A DNA stretch of 64,000 nucleotides from Gemmatimonadaceae bacterium (GTDB lineage Bacteria > Gemmatimonadota > Gemmatimonadetes > Gemmatimonadales > Gemmatimonadaceae), in the NCBI GenBank assembly GCA_036003045.1, contig DASYSS010000017.1:1-64000 (forward strand), given 5' to 3'. Below the pieces are notes generated by a model. It saw only the letters and a program-made list of their open reading frames with translations. It did not search any database and had not been told where the DNA came from. Both the position numbers and the translations under genes were made by a program. The stretch's first letter is position 1. Each line of letters opens with the position of its first letter. Below, in pieces: positions 18,067-26,339 of the stretch.

Positions 18067-18213
18067 ATGAGCAAGGAAAAAGAGACCGTCCGAATCGACC
18101 TCACGAAGACTCAGAAGCAGAACGTGAAGAAGGAAACGGGAAAGGATGTCGAGTCGATCGAGTTGACGGTGAGTGAGCTCGAGGAGCGCATCGCACCCAT
18201 CGTGCAGTGGTAA
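18067..18213 (+). CDS. Small 48-residue peptide, copy B (putative exported or precursor peptide)
   Basis: The second tandem copy starts MSKEKETVRIDLTKTQK and ends ELEERIAPIVQW, exactly the same length as copy A. AGGTG lies 6 nt before the ATG. Sequence shared by both copies: the first six residues, VRIDLTK, VKKETGKD, IELTV, ELEERIAPI; only the last three residues are wholly different. The gene is followed within 25 bp by a strong intrinsic terminator, so the two peptides form their own short transcript. ELEERIAP recalls the LEPR-XLL type of secretion-associated motif, but this is only a visual resemblance. Confidence 0.85.
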   Translation: MSKEKETVRIDLTKTQKQNVKKETGKDVESIELTVSELEERIAPIVQW

Positions 18214-18236
18214 CGCCGTAGAACTGGCGTTAAATG

Positions 18237-18269
18237 GGCGGGGGAGCCAACGGCTCCCCCGCCTTTTTT
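18237..18269 (+). terminator. Rho-independent terminator after the peptide genes
   Basis: A perfect 12-bp GC-rich stem (18237-18248 and 18252-18263) with a 3-nt loop is followed immediately by six T. This is the clearest intrinsic terminator in the window. It ends the two-peptide transcript 126 bp before the GTG start of the GAF-HlyD gene, so the peptides can be expressed at a level different from that of the downstream machinery. Confidence 0.93.
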
Positions 18270-18395
18270 CTTGGGGAAGCGTTCCGCCCTTCCCACTGTT
18301 CCGCATAGCCCGCCGCCGGTCGCCTGTCCCCGTATTGCGGCTGAGACCGGGTCGTACCACGTTTGCCGTCCCTCCCCCGCTGACTCCTTCCTCCG

Positions 18396-20312
18396 GTGAC
18401 GGCGACCGACTTGCCGCTGACGGCAACGCCTGTGGGACAAGCGGCGCTGCCCGACGTTTTCGATCCGCTTCACGGCGCGCTGGTCGAGCTCGCGGCCAGT
18501 CTCGACGCGCGCGAGATCGAGACGAAGACAGTTTCTTTCGCCCGCGCGATTCTTCGAGCGGACCGAGTCTCGGCGTGGATTGAGCGAGACGGTTCCCTGA
18601 CCTGCTGGATAGCGAACGGCGAAGGCGCCGAGCAGGTGACCGGAGCGACGGCGCCGCTCGAAGCGCTGGAGCCGGCGATGGAAGATGAGGAAGGAATGGC
18701 GATCCTCGTCACGCCATTTCGCCCCTCGGAATCGGCACTCGGTGCGCTTCGTGTCGCGCGCGATCTCGCCGCACACGGCGCGTTCACACCCGCGGAGCAG
18801 GTCGCGTTCAGCCGTCTCGCCGAAGTCGCCGGCGTCGCGCTGCGAAACGCCGAGCGTGTCGCGGCGAACGATCGGACGAGTGATCTCGAGCTGATCATGG
18901 AGATGAGCCGCGCGATCGGATCGACGCTCGATCTCGATCGTGTGATGCGCGCGGTGGTGAATCTCGCGATGCGCGCCATTCGATTCGACCGCGGCGCGAT
19001 CGCGCTCTACGAGCGCGGCAAGTGCGACATCCGCGCGCTCGCCGGCGTCGAGAAGTTCGACCGCGAGGATCCGGAGCTCCAGGATCTCGCCGTGCGAGGC
19101 GCGTGGGCCGCCGGCGTCGGCGAAGCGTTCTACCTCTCGGACCGGACCGAAGCCGCGTCGGACGCCGAACGACTCTTTCTCCAGATCTTTGAAGGCGATC
19201 TCGAGGCGGATGGCGTGAGGAGCGGTTTGTACATCCCGCTCAAGGACGACGAGGGCGTGCTCGGCATCCTGCTCTTCGAAGCCGAGCGTCCCGAGTTTGC
19301 GACGGAGCGGCAGCGCGAGCTGGCGACGATTCTCGCGAATCAGGCGACGGTCGCGCTTCGCAACGCGCAGCTCTACCAGCAAGTTCCCCTCGCCGACACG
19401 CTGGGCGCGATCCACGCCAAGAAGGAGCAGCTGCTCGCGTTGCCGGCGGCCCGAAGACTCACGTGGGCGATCGTCGCCGCGGTGGTGATCGCGTCGCTGA
19501 CGCTCATTCAGTGGCCGCTGCGAGTCGACGGAAACCAGCCGGTTTTTCGGCCAAACGTCCGCACCCAGATCCGGCCGCTCGTCGACGGCGTCGTGGAGCG
19601 TGTCTTCATCCGAGAAGGCGCACGCGTGACGCGCGGCGATCCGATCATGCAATTGCGCGACGTCGATCAACGAGCGGCGCGTGACGCGGCGCTGTCGGAT
19701 GCCGCGAGCGCCGAGCGCGAAGCGACATCGGCGTCCGCGCGCGGCGACGCGGCCGAGGAGCGGCTGCATCGAATGCGCGCCGACGCGCTGCGCCGCGAGG
19801 CGGCCGTGCTCGATCAACAAGTTCGCGGGGCGCTCGTGCGGAGTCCGGTCACCGGCGTCGTGCTGACGCCCAGGCCGCAAGAAAAACTCGGTTCATGGGT
19901 GGAGGCAGGGAGCGAATTGATCGTCGTCGGTCGCACCGACACGCTCGAGTTGGACCTCAACGTGGACGAGCGCGACATCGCCCGAATTCGTATCGGCGAC
20001 GAAGTGCGCCTGCGAGTGGACGCATATCCGCAGCGGACGTTCTCGGGACACGTGACGGCGATTTCGCCCGTGGGGGTGGGGGTCGGCGTGGACGGGTCGA
20101 CGGGTGGACAGGTGGTCGGGTCTAACGGCGCTACTGGAAACGGCGCGAGCGGGTTTCCTGTGCGAGCACTGGTTCCGAATGACTCCGATCTGGTGCGCCC
20201 CGGGATGGTAGCGTATGCCCGCGTTCTCACCGATCCGTCATCCGTACTTGGTCGAGTGACGCGTGAACCTTGGCGGAGATTGCGGCTCTTCTGGTGGAGG
20301 ATCTGGTCGTGA
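18396..20312 (+). CDS. GAF-GAF-HlyD fusion protein
   Basis: A 638-residue protein starting at GTG. Two GAF-like domains occupy about 30-155 and 165-325 (VGVALRNAERV and QATVALRNAQLYQQV are their closing helices). A single TM segment spans about 355-373, and an HlyD-type periplasmic region follows (VDGVVERVFIREGARVTRGDPIMQL, a short helical hairpin, VRSPVTGVVLTP, beta-barrel with VDERDIARIRIGDEV). The topology puts sensor domains in the cytoplasm and the adaptor in the periplasm, so export might be gated by a small ligand. No strong ribosome site is visible. Its stop overlaps the next gene's GTG by 4 bp, and a low-complexity Gly/Val segment lies near 555-580. Confidence 0.85.
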   Translation: MTATDLPLTATPVGQAALPDVFDPLHGALVELAASLDAREIETKTVSFARAILRADRVSAWIERDGSLTCWIANGEGAEQVTGATAPLEALEPAMEDEEGMAILVTPFRPSESALGALRVARDLAAHGAFTPAEQVAFSRLAEVAGVALRNAERVAANDRTSDLELIMEMSRAIGSTLDLDRVMRAVVNLAMRAIRFDRGAIALYERGKCDIRALAGVEKFDREDPELQDLAVRGAWAAGVGEAFYLSDRTEAASDAERLFLQIFEGDLEADGVRSGLYIPLKDDEGVLGILLFEAERPEFATERQRELATILANQATVALRNAQLYQQVPLADTLGAIHAKKEQLLALPAARRLTWAIVAAVVIASLTLIQWPLRVDGNQPVFRPNVRTQIRPLVDGVVERVFIREGARVTRGDPIMQLRDVDQRAARDAALSDAASAEREATSASARGDAAEERLHRMRADALRREAAVLDQQVRGALVRSPVTGVVLTPRPQEKLGSWVEAGSELIVVGRTDTLELDLNVDERDIARIRIGDEVRLRVDAYPQRTFSGHVTAISPVGVGVGVDGSTGGQVVGSNGATGNGASGFPVRALVPNDSDLVRPGMVAYARVLTDPSSVLGRVTREPWRRLRLFWWRIWS

Positions 20313-21331
20313 GGAAGATCGGGCAATCGGGATACCGGGCTACCGGGATACCGCGACTCACCGTGGCGGGCAGTGTGAAGTCGGCGTGCCTGACCACAAT
20401 CGTTGCGACGATGATGGCTTGTAGTCGACAGTCGAACGTCGTACCGAAGAAAGCAACGGTTCAGACGGCGGCTGGCATCCTCGTCGACACGACCACGGTG
20501 AGGGTACCACTGCGGTTGCCGGCGCAGCTCTACGTCGAGCATGATGCCGTCGTAGTCGCGCGCGCCGCGGGGAACGTGGACTCGGTGCTGGCCGATTTGA
20601 ACGATCACGTCGCGAACGGCGCACCGTTAGCGTTGTTGGAGAACGCCGATCAGCAGATCGCTCTCGCTCAGGCCGACGCGTCGTTCGAGAATCTGAGTAA
20701 AGTCGTGGCGCGTGCGCGGTTGATGACGAAGGCGGGGGGCATCACCGTCGCCGACTCGGAGCAGGCGGAATTCCAGTACCAGCAGGCGGATCTCGCGCGA
20801 CGGAAAGCGCGGCGGGACATTGAGCTCACCAAGGTCATCGCGCCGTTCAATGGAGTCGTCACGGCGCGATATGCCCGCGCCGGACGCTTCGTGAACGTCG
20901 GCGACACGCTCTTTCGCGTCACCGAGACGTCGCCGCTCATGGCGCGAGTTCGCGTGCCGGAAGCAACGGCGGCGAGCGTGCACGTCGGCGACCATGCGAC
21001 GGTGTCCAATGACGCCGGAGCGACGGCGAGTGCAATCGTGGCCAGCGCCGCCCCGGTCATCGACGCGGCGAGCGGAACGCGCGAAGTCGTGCTTCGGGTT
21101 GGCGAAACGTCGCGGCTCATCCCGGGCGCGAGCGTCACCGTTCGGCTCGGCGCCGAGCGACGGCGCGTCGTCGCGATTCCGCGCGACGCGGTGGCGCCGG
21201 ACGGCTTCGTGCTCGTCGTCGAGGGAGCCGGGACCGCGCTTCGTCCCGTCACGGTCGGCGCAGATCTCGGCGACGGTCGCGTCGAGATCGTGAACGGCCT
21301 GTCGCCCGGCGAGCGGATCGCTCGGCGCTGA
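20309..21331 (+). CDS. HlyD-type periplasmic adaptor lipoprotein
   Basis: A 340-residue membrane fusion protein. The GTG start overlaps the stop of the GAF-HlyD gene (GTGA) and has GGAGG 9 nt upstream; an open frame upstream of it is overlap only. The signal peptide ends in a weak lipobox (TMMAC). The adaptor core follows: first lipoyl half with NVDSVLADLNDHVANGAP, short hairpin (ADQQIALAQADASFENLSKV), second lipoyl half KVIAPFNGVVTARYARAGRF, then a barrel with ARVRVPEATAASVHVGDHA and a membrane-proximal domain ending GLSPGERIARR. It would form part of an envelope-spanning exporter with its two neighbours. No dedicated pump or ATPase lies beside it. Confidence 0.88.
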   Translation: MRKIGQSGYRATGIPRLTVAGSVKSACLTTIVATMMACSRQSNVVPKKATVQTAAGILVDTTTVRVPLRLPAQLYVEHDAVVVARAAGNVDSVLADLNDHVANGAPLALLENADQQIALAQADASFENLSKVVARARLMTKAGGITVADSEQAEFQYQQADLARRKARRDIELTKVIAPFNGVVTARYARAGRFVNVGDTLFRVTETSPLMARVRVPEATAASVHVGDHATVSNDAGATASAIVASAAPVIDAASGTREVVLRVGETSRLIPGASVTVRLGAERRRVVAIPRDAVAPDGFVLVVEGAGTALRPVTVGADLGDGRVEIVNGLSPGERIARR

Positions 21332-21332
21332 C

Positions 21333-23456
21333 ATGGCCACCGCGGCATTCATCGCCGACGCGAGCGGAGCGCGGGGGGCGTTCCTTCCACGGCTTCGACC
21401 GGATCTGACGATCGTCGAGCAGCTCTTCAAAGGTGAGAAGAGCTTCGTCGTCAAGGACCCGACTACCAGAAAGTACTTTCGCTTCGGCGCGGTCGAGATC
21501 GCCGTGATGCGCTGTTTCGACGGCCGACGCACGCCCGACGACATCGCGCGCGCGCTTGCCGACCAAGGAATGAAAGTTCCGTCGCGAGCCGTCGAAGGCT
21601 TCGCGCGGAAGCTTTCGTCGATCGGCGTGTTGGAACGAACGCTCGTCGAGCGCACGACGCTCGAGCTGGAGCGCTTGCGCGCGGAGCGACGAAAGCGGCG
21701 CCAACCCGCGCTGTTCGCCGGCGAGCTGCTGCGGATGCGTTGGTCGATGGGAGACCCCGATCAGTTGTTCAACAGGATTCTTCCCACGATCCGCTGGTGC
21801 TTCACGCCGGCGTTTCTCGCGGCGTGCGTGCTCCTTTTCGCCGCATACTTCGGAGTTCTTGCCGCACGGTGGGACGAGTTCTCGCACACGATCGCTCAAC
21901 TGTATTCATTCGCCAACATCACCTTTGGCGCGGTCGTGGTGCTCTGGTGCACCGCGTTAGTCGTCATTCTCATTCACGAGCTGGGCCACGCATTCACGTG
22001 CAAGCATTTCGGCGGCGAGGTGCACGAGATGGGATTCATGCTCGTGTACTTTCAGCCGGCGTTCTACGCCAACGTCACCGACGCGTGGAGTTTTCCCGAA
22101 GTGCGCTCGAGGCTCTGGGTCACCGCCGCGGGGGCCTGGATTCAATTCGCCGCCGCGGGGTTTGCGGCCCTGGTCTGGTCGGTCGCTCGTCCCGGCACTC
22201 TCGTGGCGGAGATCGCGCTGGCAGCGATGCTGATCGGCGGAGCGACGACGGTTCTCACGAATATGAACCCGCTCATCCCGCTCGACGGCTACTTCGCGCT
22301 GACCGATTGGCTCGAGATCCCGAATCTCCGTCAACGGGCGCTGGCGTACGTCGGATGGTGGCTGCGCCGCCACACTCTGCGGCTGGACATGCCCGAGCCT
22401 CCAGTGAGTGGCCGGGAGAAGCGCGTCTTCCTTGTGTACGGCAGTCTCGCCGTGTGCTACATCGCGCTGCTGTTCGCGCTGATCGGGTCCTGGTTCGTTG
22501 GAAAAGCGCGAGCGGGGCTCGGTGCGTTGGGAGTCACGCTCGCGCTCGCGCTGATCTTCACGCTGGCCCGAAAGACGATCGTCGAATGGGCGCGCGCCGT
22601 CGTCATGGCCGTTCGCATGCAACGGGCCGAGCGAGGACGCCGATGGGGTTGGAAGCGAATCGCCGCCTCCGGCATGGCAGCCGGGCTGATTGCGATAGTA
22701 ATCATGGCGATGATTCCGTGGAATCTCACGGCGTCGGGTCAATTCGTGCTGGCGCCGGTGAGAACGTTCGGCCTCGTCGCGCCAGACAGCGGGATCCTCG
22801 CCGAAGTGTTCGTGCGTGAAGGAACGCGAGTCCCGGCGGGAGCCCCGGTGGCGCGCATCGTGGATCGCTCGCTCGAGCGAGAGCTTTTGTCCGCGGCGCG
22901 AGTCGTCGATTCTCTGAGCGTCGCCGCGCTGCGCGCTCGAGCGACTAATCAATCGGCGACGGCGGCACAGCTCGACGACCAGCGCAGCGCCGCGTCGGCG
23001 CGCCTCTCAGGCTTACAGAAGCGAATCGACGCGCTGACACTCCGCGCGCAATGGAGTGGCGTCGTCACGACTCCGCGCGTCGAGGAACAGACCGGACGCC
23101 GAGTCGACTACGGCACGAGCATTCTGACGATCGCGACAGTCGATTCCCTGGAGGCTCGCATCGCGCTCGACGGTGCGGGATCGACGCGAGTGCGAGCCGG
23201 ACAGGTGGTGAATCTCGTCACGAACGCCGATCCGGCATCGCGCGTCGTCGCGACGGTCGACGCGGTTTCACCGGCTGGACGCGGGCTGAACGGTGTGGCG
23301 GGGGGAACGATCGAGGCGCGTGTCCCCGTCCGCACTGACGGCGCGTGGCGCGTGGCCGCGACGGGTGAGGCGAAAGTGGAAATTCAGCGGTCGTCGCTGC
23401 TCGGGGCGATGTGGTGGACTCTGAGGCAACGCGTGCGCGGCGATATTCTTCTCTAA
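21333..23456 (+). CDS. PqqD-like/M50 site-2 protease/HlyD fusion protein
   Basis: A 707-residue fusion whose ATG follows the adaptor stop after 1 bp. Residues about 20-105 resemble a PqqD/RRE winged helix (RKYFRFGAVEIAVMRCFDGR, then a C-terminal helix SSIGVL), the type of domain that binds leader peptides. Residues about 150-480 form a polytopic M50 metalloprotease with HELGH at 215-219 and MNPLIPLDGYFAL, giving Asp318 as third zinc ligand. The C-terminal part (about 480-707) is an HlyD-like lipoyl/barrel domain (DSGILAEVFVREGTRVPAGAPV, TLRAQWSGVVTTP). All catalytic residues are present, so it may be an active intramembrane protease that binds and hands substrates to the envelope adaptors. 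Confidence 0.87.
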   Translation: MATAAFIADASGARGAFLPRLRPDLTIVEQLFKGEKSFVVKDPTTRKYFRFGAVEIAVMRCFDGRRTPDDIARALADQGMKVPSRAVEGFARKLSSIGVLERTLVERTTLELERLRAERRKRRQPALFAGELLRMRWSMGDPDQLFNRILPTIRWCFTPAFLAACVLLFAAYFGVLAARWDEFSHTIAQLYSFANITFGAVVVLWCTALVVILIHELGHAFTCKHFGGEVHEMGFMLVYFQPAFYANVTDAWSFPEVRSRLWVTAAGAWIQFAAAGFAALVWSVARPGTLVAEIALAAMLIGGATTVLTNMNPLIPLDGYFALTDWLEIPNLRQRALAYVGWWLRRHTLRLDMPEPPVSGREKRVFLVYGSLAVCYIALLFALIGSWFVGKARAGLGALGVTLALALIFTLARKTIVEWARAVVMAVRMQRAERGRRWGWKRIAASGMAAGLIAIVIMAMIPWNLTASGQFVLAPVRTFGLVAPDSGILAEVFVREGTRVPAGAPVARIVDRSLERELLSAARVVDSLSVAALRARATNQSATAAQLDDQRSAASARLSGLQKRIDALTLRAQWSGVVTTPRVEEQTGRRVDYGTSILTIATVDSLEARIALDGAGSTRVRAGQVVNLVTNADPASRVVATVDAVSPAGRGLNGVAGGTIEARVPVRTDGAWRVAATGEAKVEIQRSSLLGAMWWTLRQRVRGDILL

Positions 23457-23457
23457 C

Positions 23458-23760
23458 ATGCCGACCCACAGGACGTTTCCCAATCTTTGGTGCGCCGCGG
23501 CGTTCAGCGTGGCGTTCTCCCCTGCTGGCGCCCACGCGCAAATGAACGAGTGCGCACGTGTGACCGAAGACAGCGCGGCGGGGCGCGAGAATCCTCGCGA
23601 CGTGTGCCGCCTCCTGTCTGCGCTCGCCGCCGATTCCATGGAAGGGCGCGCGGCGGGCACACCGGCCGTAGCGGGCGGCCCACTCGACCCACGTGCGCAA
23701 CGATTGAGGTTAGAGCCCGCGGACTTCGGACGTCAGACCGGGATTTCGCTACACGGCTAA
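23458..23760 (+). pseudogene. N-terminal fragment of an M28-like peptidase
   Basis: The 100-residue frame starts 1 bp after the M50 fusion gene's stop. It has a signal peptide ending AHAQ and then DVCRLLSALAADSMEGRAAG, very like the N-terminus of secreted M28 aminopeptidases. The similarity breaks down after GTP, where the next conserved helix is only faintly recognisable (LRLEPADF), and the frame stops. The zinc-binding domain is absent. I read it as a truncated gene rather than an active peptidase. Confidence 0.55.
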
Positions 23761-24047
23761 CGTCGATCGCGAGACCCGAACCAGCCGAGCTCGAGCCACC
23801 GATCCGCGGCGGCGAGCAGACCCCACGCCGCGAGCATGATGGGCACCACGAACAAGAGCGACAACAACGCTTCGTTTGCGACGTCGCTCAATCGGTCGGC
23901 GTACGCCAATCGCACGCGTGCGACGAAGCTTGCGGTCCACAGCGTGACGAGGAGCGCGACACCGGTCTCGTAACGGTCGACGAGGCGCACCCGCGCGGCG
24001 GGCGTCAGGACAATCGATTCGGGTTCGAGCGATGAAGGCGGGTTCAT
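23757..24047 (-). CDS. Hypothetical small two-TM protein
   Basis: A 96-residue frame with two clear hydrophobic segments, at about residues 28-46 (TGVALLVTLWTASFVARV) and 61-81 (LLSLLFVVPIMLAAWGLL). A charged loop separates them and the tail is basic (GSRDRR). No family is recognised. The 3' end overlaps the M28-like fragment by 4 bp on the opposite strand, and no good ribosome site precedes the ATG. The membrane pattern makes it more likely real than not. Confidence 0.45.
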   Translation of the reverse strand: MNPPSSLEPESIVLTPAARVRLVDRYETGVALLVTLWTASFVARVRLAYADRLSDVANEALLSLLFVVPIMLAAWGLLAAADRWLELGWFGSRDRR

Positions 24048-24157
24048 GCCGGCGAGGACGGGAGTATATCATAAGCACAGGCATCGCGGATGGGATGTGC
24101 GAGCCCTCACGCGACGGACGCTAGCACGCGGACGACTGGCCTTCCGGTCCGGTAATA

Positions 24158-24536
24158 TTACCCTTCGATCCGGGCCGCAAACGCCGCCGGCAAGGGTCCG
24201 GCCGGAATCAGTTCCTTGCCGGTGAGATCCACTCGAAGGTTGAGTCCTTCGAGTCCGTGCGCGCCCAGTAGCACCATGTCCCCATCGCGCGCAAACACGA
24301 CCACCGACGGGCCGGAGTCGTCCGGCCGCGTAGAGCAACGCGAATCCAACTTCATGCTCGAGAATGCGGCCGTCGGTCGTCTCGAACCGGTCGACGCGCA
24401 CCGGAGTGACACCGAGGTCGATCAGGACGTCGCTCGGAATCCAGTTGTACTCACTGCCCGTGTCCACCATGACGGGTGTTGGGATCTTGGGTTGGCATTC
24501 TACCCGAGTATTGCCTCCGTTGGGTAGGATGTCAAC
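24158..24536 (-). pseudogene. Frameshifted retropepsin-like (clan AA) aspartic protease
   Basis: Two frames give the two halves of one small protease. The upstream frame holds PVMVDTGSEYNWIPSDVLID (the Asp-Thr-Gly active site), then VDRFETTDGRILEHEVGFAL. The second frame continues SVVVFARDGDMVLLGAHGLE and ends AARIEG. The break is near 24318-24330. The first part also lacks a credible start codon: the frame runs straight through a TTGACA-like region. Intact members are about 120 residues, cytoplasmic and often next to toxin-like genes. Read as a decayed gene; a sequencing error would also explain the frameshift. Confidence 0.7.
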
Positions 24537-24603
24537 CCGAGTCGCCTTTGTCGGCCGAAGGCAGCGCCGTTCCCGCGGTCTTGACGAGGCTGCTCCGGCG
24601 GTG

Positions 24604-26271
24604 ATGTTCACCGCCATGACCGTCCAGCGCGCGCTCTTGTTGCTCGCGTCTACCGCCTCCCTCGCCGGCGCGCAGGCGCGTCGTCCGCCGCTCGATTCCG
24701 CGGCGATCGCGGATGTCGCTCGATTGCTCCGGCTCGAGGACGTACGGCGCTTCGACACACTCGAGCTCGTTGGCGCGCTCGGATCGAAGCATCCGGAAGT
24801 GCGCCGTCGCGCGATGCTCGCCATCGCGCACATCAATGACAAGCGCGGCGTCGCGCTGCTGCGTGCCCGGCCGCTCGACGCCGACACCGCACTTGCCGCC
24901 ACGGCGGTCTTCGCCGTCGGGCAGCTCCGCGACATGCTCACGATTCCGTGGTTCGACAGCTTGCTCGCGAATCCGAGCACCGCGCCGACGGTGGCGGTGG
25001 AGGCGGCGTGCGCACTGGGAAAAATCAAAACCGCAGCGGCCCGGGAGGTGCTCGCGCGCTATCTGACGCGAGCCAACGTCGCGCCGAATACGCGCGATGC
25101 GATCGGCGAAGCGCTGCTCGCCATCGGTCGCTCGACCGCCCGCGGCAACATCGCCCCGATCGTTCGCTTCACGAGCTCGCCCGACGAAGAGATCCGATGG
25201 CGCGCGACGTGGGCGCTCTTCCGCCCGCGCGATCCCGCGGCGGTCGCCGAGCTGCTGCGACTCAGCGGCGATCCCTCGGCGCTGGTCCGATCGTGGGCCG
25301 TGCGCGGCCTGGTCAAATCGCAAGCCGATTCCGCATCGCTCGGCGATCGCGCCGAAGCGAAGCTGATTGCCGCGACCCGAGACGACGATCGTCGCGTACG
25401 CACGGAAGCCGTGCGGGCGCTCGGCACCTACCCCGATTCGCAGGCAGTCGCGGCGCTGGTGACGGCGCTCGCGGCACCCGACGCATGGCTTTCGGTGAGC
25501 GCGGCCGAAGGACTCGGACGAGCGCGCGGACCGTCTGCCGTCGCGGCACTCGTCGCCGCGAGCGACGGGTCGCGCCCGTGCGCGCTACGCGCGACGGCGA
25601 TTCGTCAGCTGCAACCGTTCGCCAACGCCGAAGCGCGCACCGCGGCATCAGCGCTGGCGAGCGACACTGTGCCCTACTGTCAGAATGTTGCCGCGCAGAT
25701 CCTGCGCGACACGTCGGGCGGGGGAACCGGTCGCGGCGGAGGCAGAGGACGCGGCCGTCAGCCCCAACCGCTCGTCGAGCGACCATTCGGCGAGTACCGC
25801 GCCATCGTGGAGCGGTGGGTGGTCCCGGCGTATGAAGGAAAGCCGCTGCCGCGCGCCGAATGGCAGACGCCGCGCGGCACGATCGAGCTCGAGCTGTACG
25901 CCGGCGATGCGCCGCTCGCCATGGATGCTCTCGCGCGCATCACCGAACGGGGAACGATCGTCGGCACGGAGTTCACGCGCGTCGTGCCGGATTTCGTCGA
26001 TCAGCAAGCGACGATCCGGGACGCCGCCCTACAGCGGGACGAAGTGAATCGCCATCGTCTGACGCGCGGCAATCTCGCGTGGGCGAGTGCGGGACTCGAC
26101 ACGGGACGGCCAGGCTACACGCTCAATCACACCCCGCAGCCGCACAACGAGGGCGACTTCACGTCACTCGGCAGAGTGGTTCGCGGCCAAGAGGTCGTCG
26201 ACCGGATCGAGCTCGGTGATCGTATCACCGCGGCACGCATGATTTCCAACATGCCCCACCCATCATCTTGA
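24604..26271 (+). CDS. HEAT-repeat protein with cyclophilin-type PPIase domain
   Basis: A 555-residue secreted protein. The start gives a signal peptide ending in LAGAQA; a second ATG at 24616 is equally good. Residues about 25-365 are tandem HEAT-like helical pairs (HPEVRRRAMLAIAHIND, APTVAVEAACALGKIKTAAA, DEEIRWRATWALFRP, DRRVRTEAVRALGTYPD). A Gly/Arg-rich linker (GGGTGRGGGRGRGRQ) leads to a cyclophilin-like peptidyl-prolyl isomerase domain (about 415-545; GTIELELYAGDAPLAMDALA, LGRVVRGQEVVDRIE). Several active-site positions of classical cyclophilins are not conserved as I read it, so activity is uncertain. It is probably periplasmic and involved in folding or scaffolding. Confidence 0.85.
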   Translation: MFTAMTVQRALLLLASTASLAGAQARRPPLDSAAIADVARLLRLEDVRRFDTLELVGALGSKHPEVRRRAMLAIAHINDKRGVALLRARPLDADTALAATAVFAVGQLRDMLTIPWFDSLLANPSTAPTVAVEAACALGKIKTAAAREVLARYLTRANVAPNTRDAIGEALLAIGRSTARGNIAPIVRFTSSPDEEIRWRATWALFRPRDPAAVAELLRLSGDPSALVRSWAVRGLVKSQADSASLGDRAEAKLIAATRDDDRRVRTEAVRALGTYPDSQAVAALVTALAAPDAWLSVSAAEGLGRARGPSAVAALVAASDGSRPCALRATAIRQLQPFANAEARTAASALASDTVPYCQNVAAQILRDTSGGGTGRGGGRGRGRQPQPLVERPFGEYRAIVERWVVPAYEGKPLPRAEWQTPRGTIELELYAGDAPLAMDALARITERGTIVGTEFTRVVPDFVDQQATIRDAALQRDEVNRHRLTRGNLAWASAGLDTGRPGYTLNHTPQPHNEGDFTSLGRVVRGQEVVDRIELGDRITAARMISNMPHPSS

Positions 26272-26339
26272 CCACGTCGTTCCTCTTGACAATCGAGTAG
26301 AGCACCCACACCTTCTCTCTGCAACCGAGAGGAGCCGCG

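Noticed and set aside
18111-19880. 589-residue minus-strand open frame opposite the GAF-HlyD gene
   Set aside because: Arg- and Asp-rich composition without any domain, wholly antisense to a gene with clear domains. High GC makes such frames common.
24151-24162. GGTAATATTACC palindrome
   Set aside because: Perfect 12-bp palindrome but placed over the stop codon of a pseudogene with no promoter nearby; a single short site is not enough to claim an operator.
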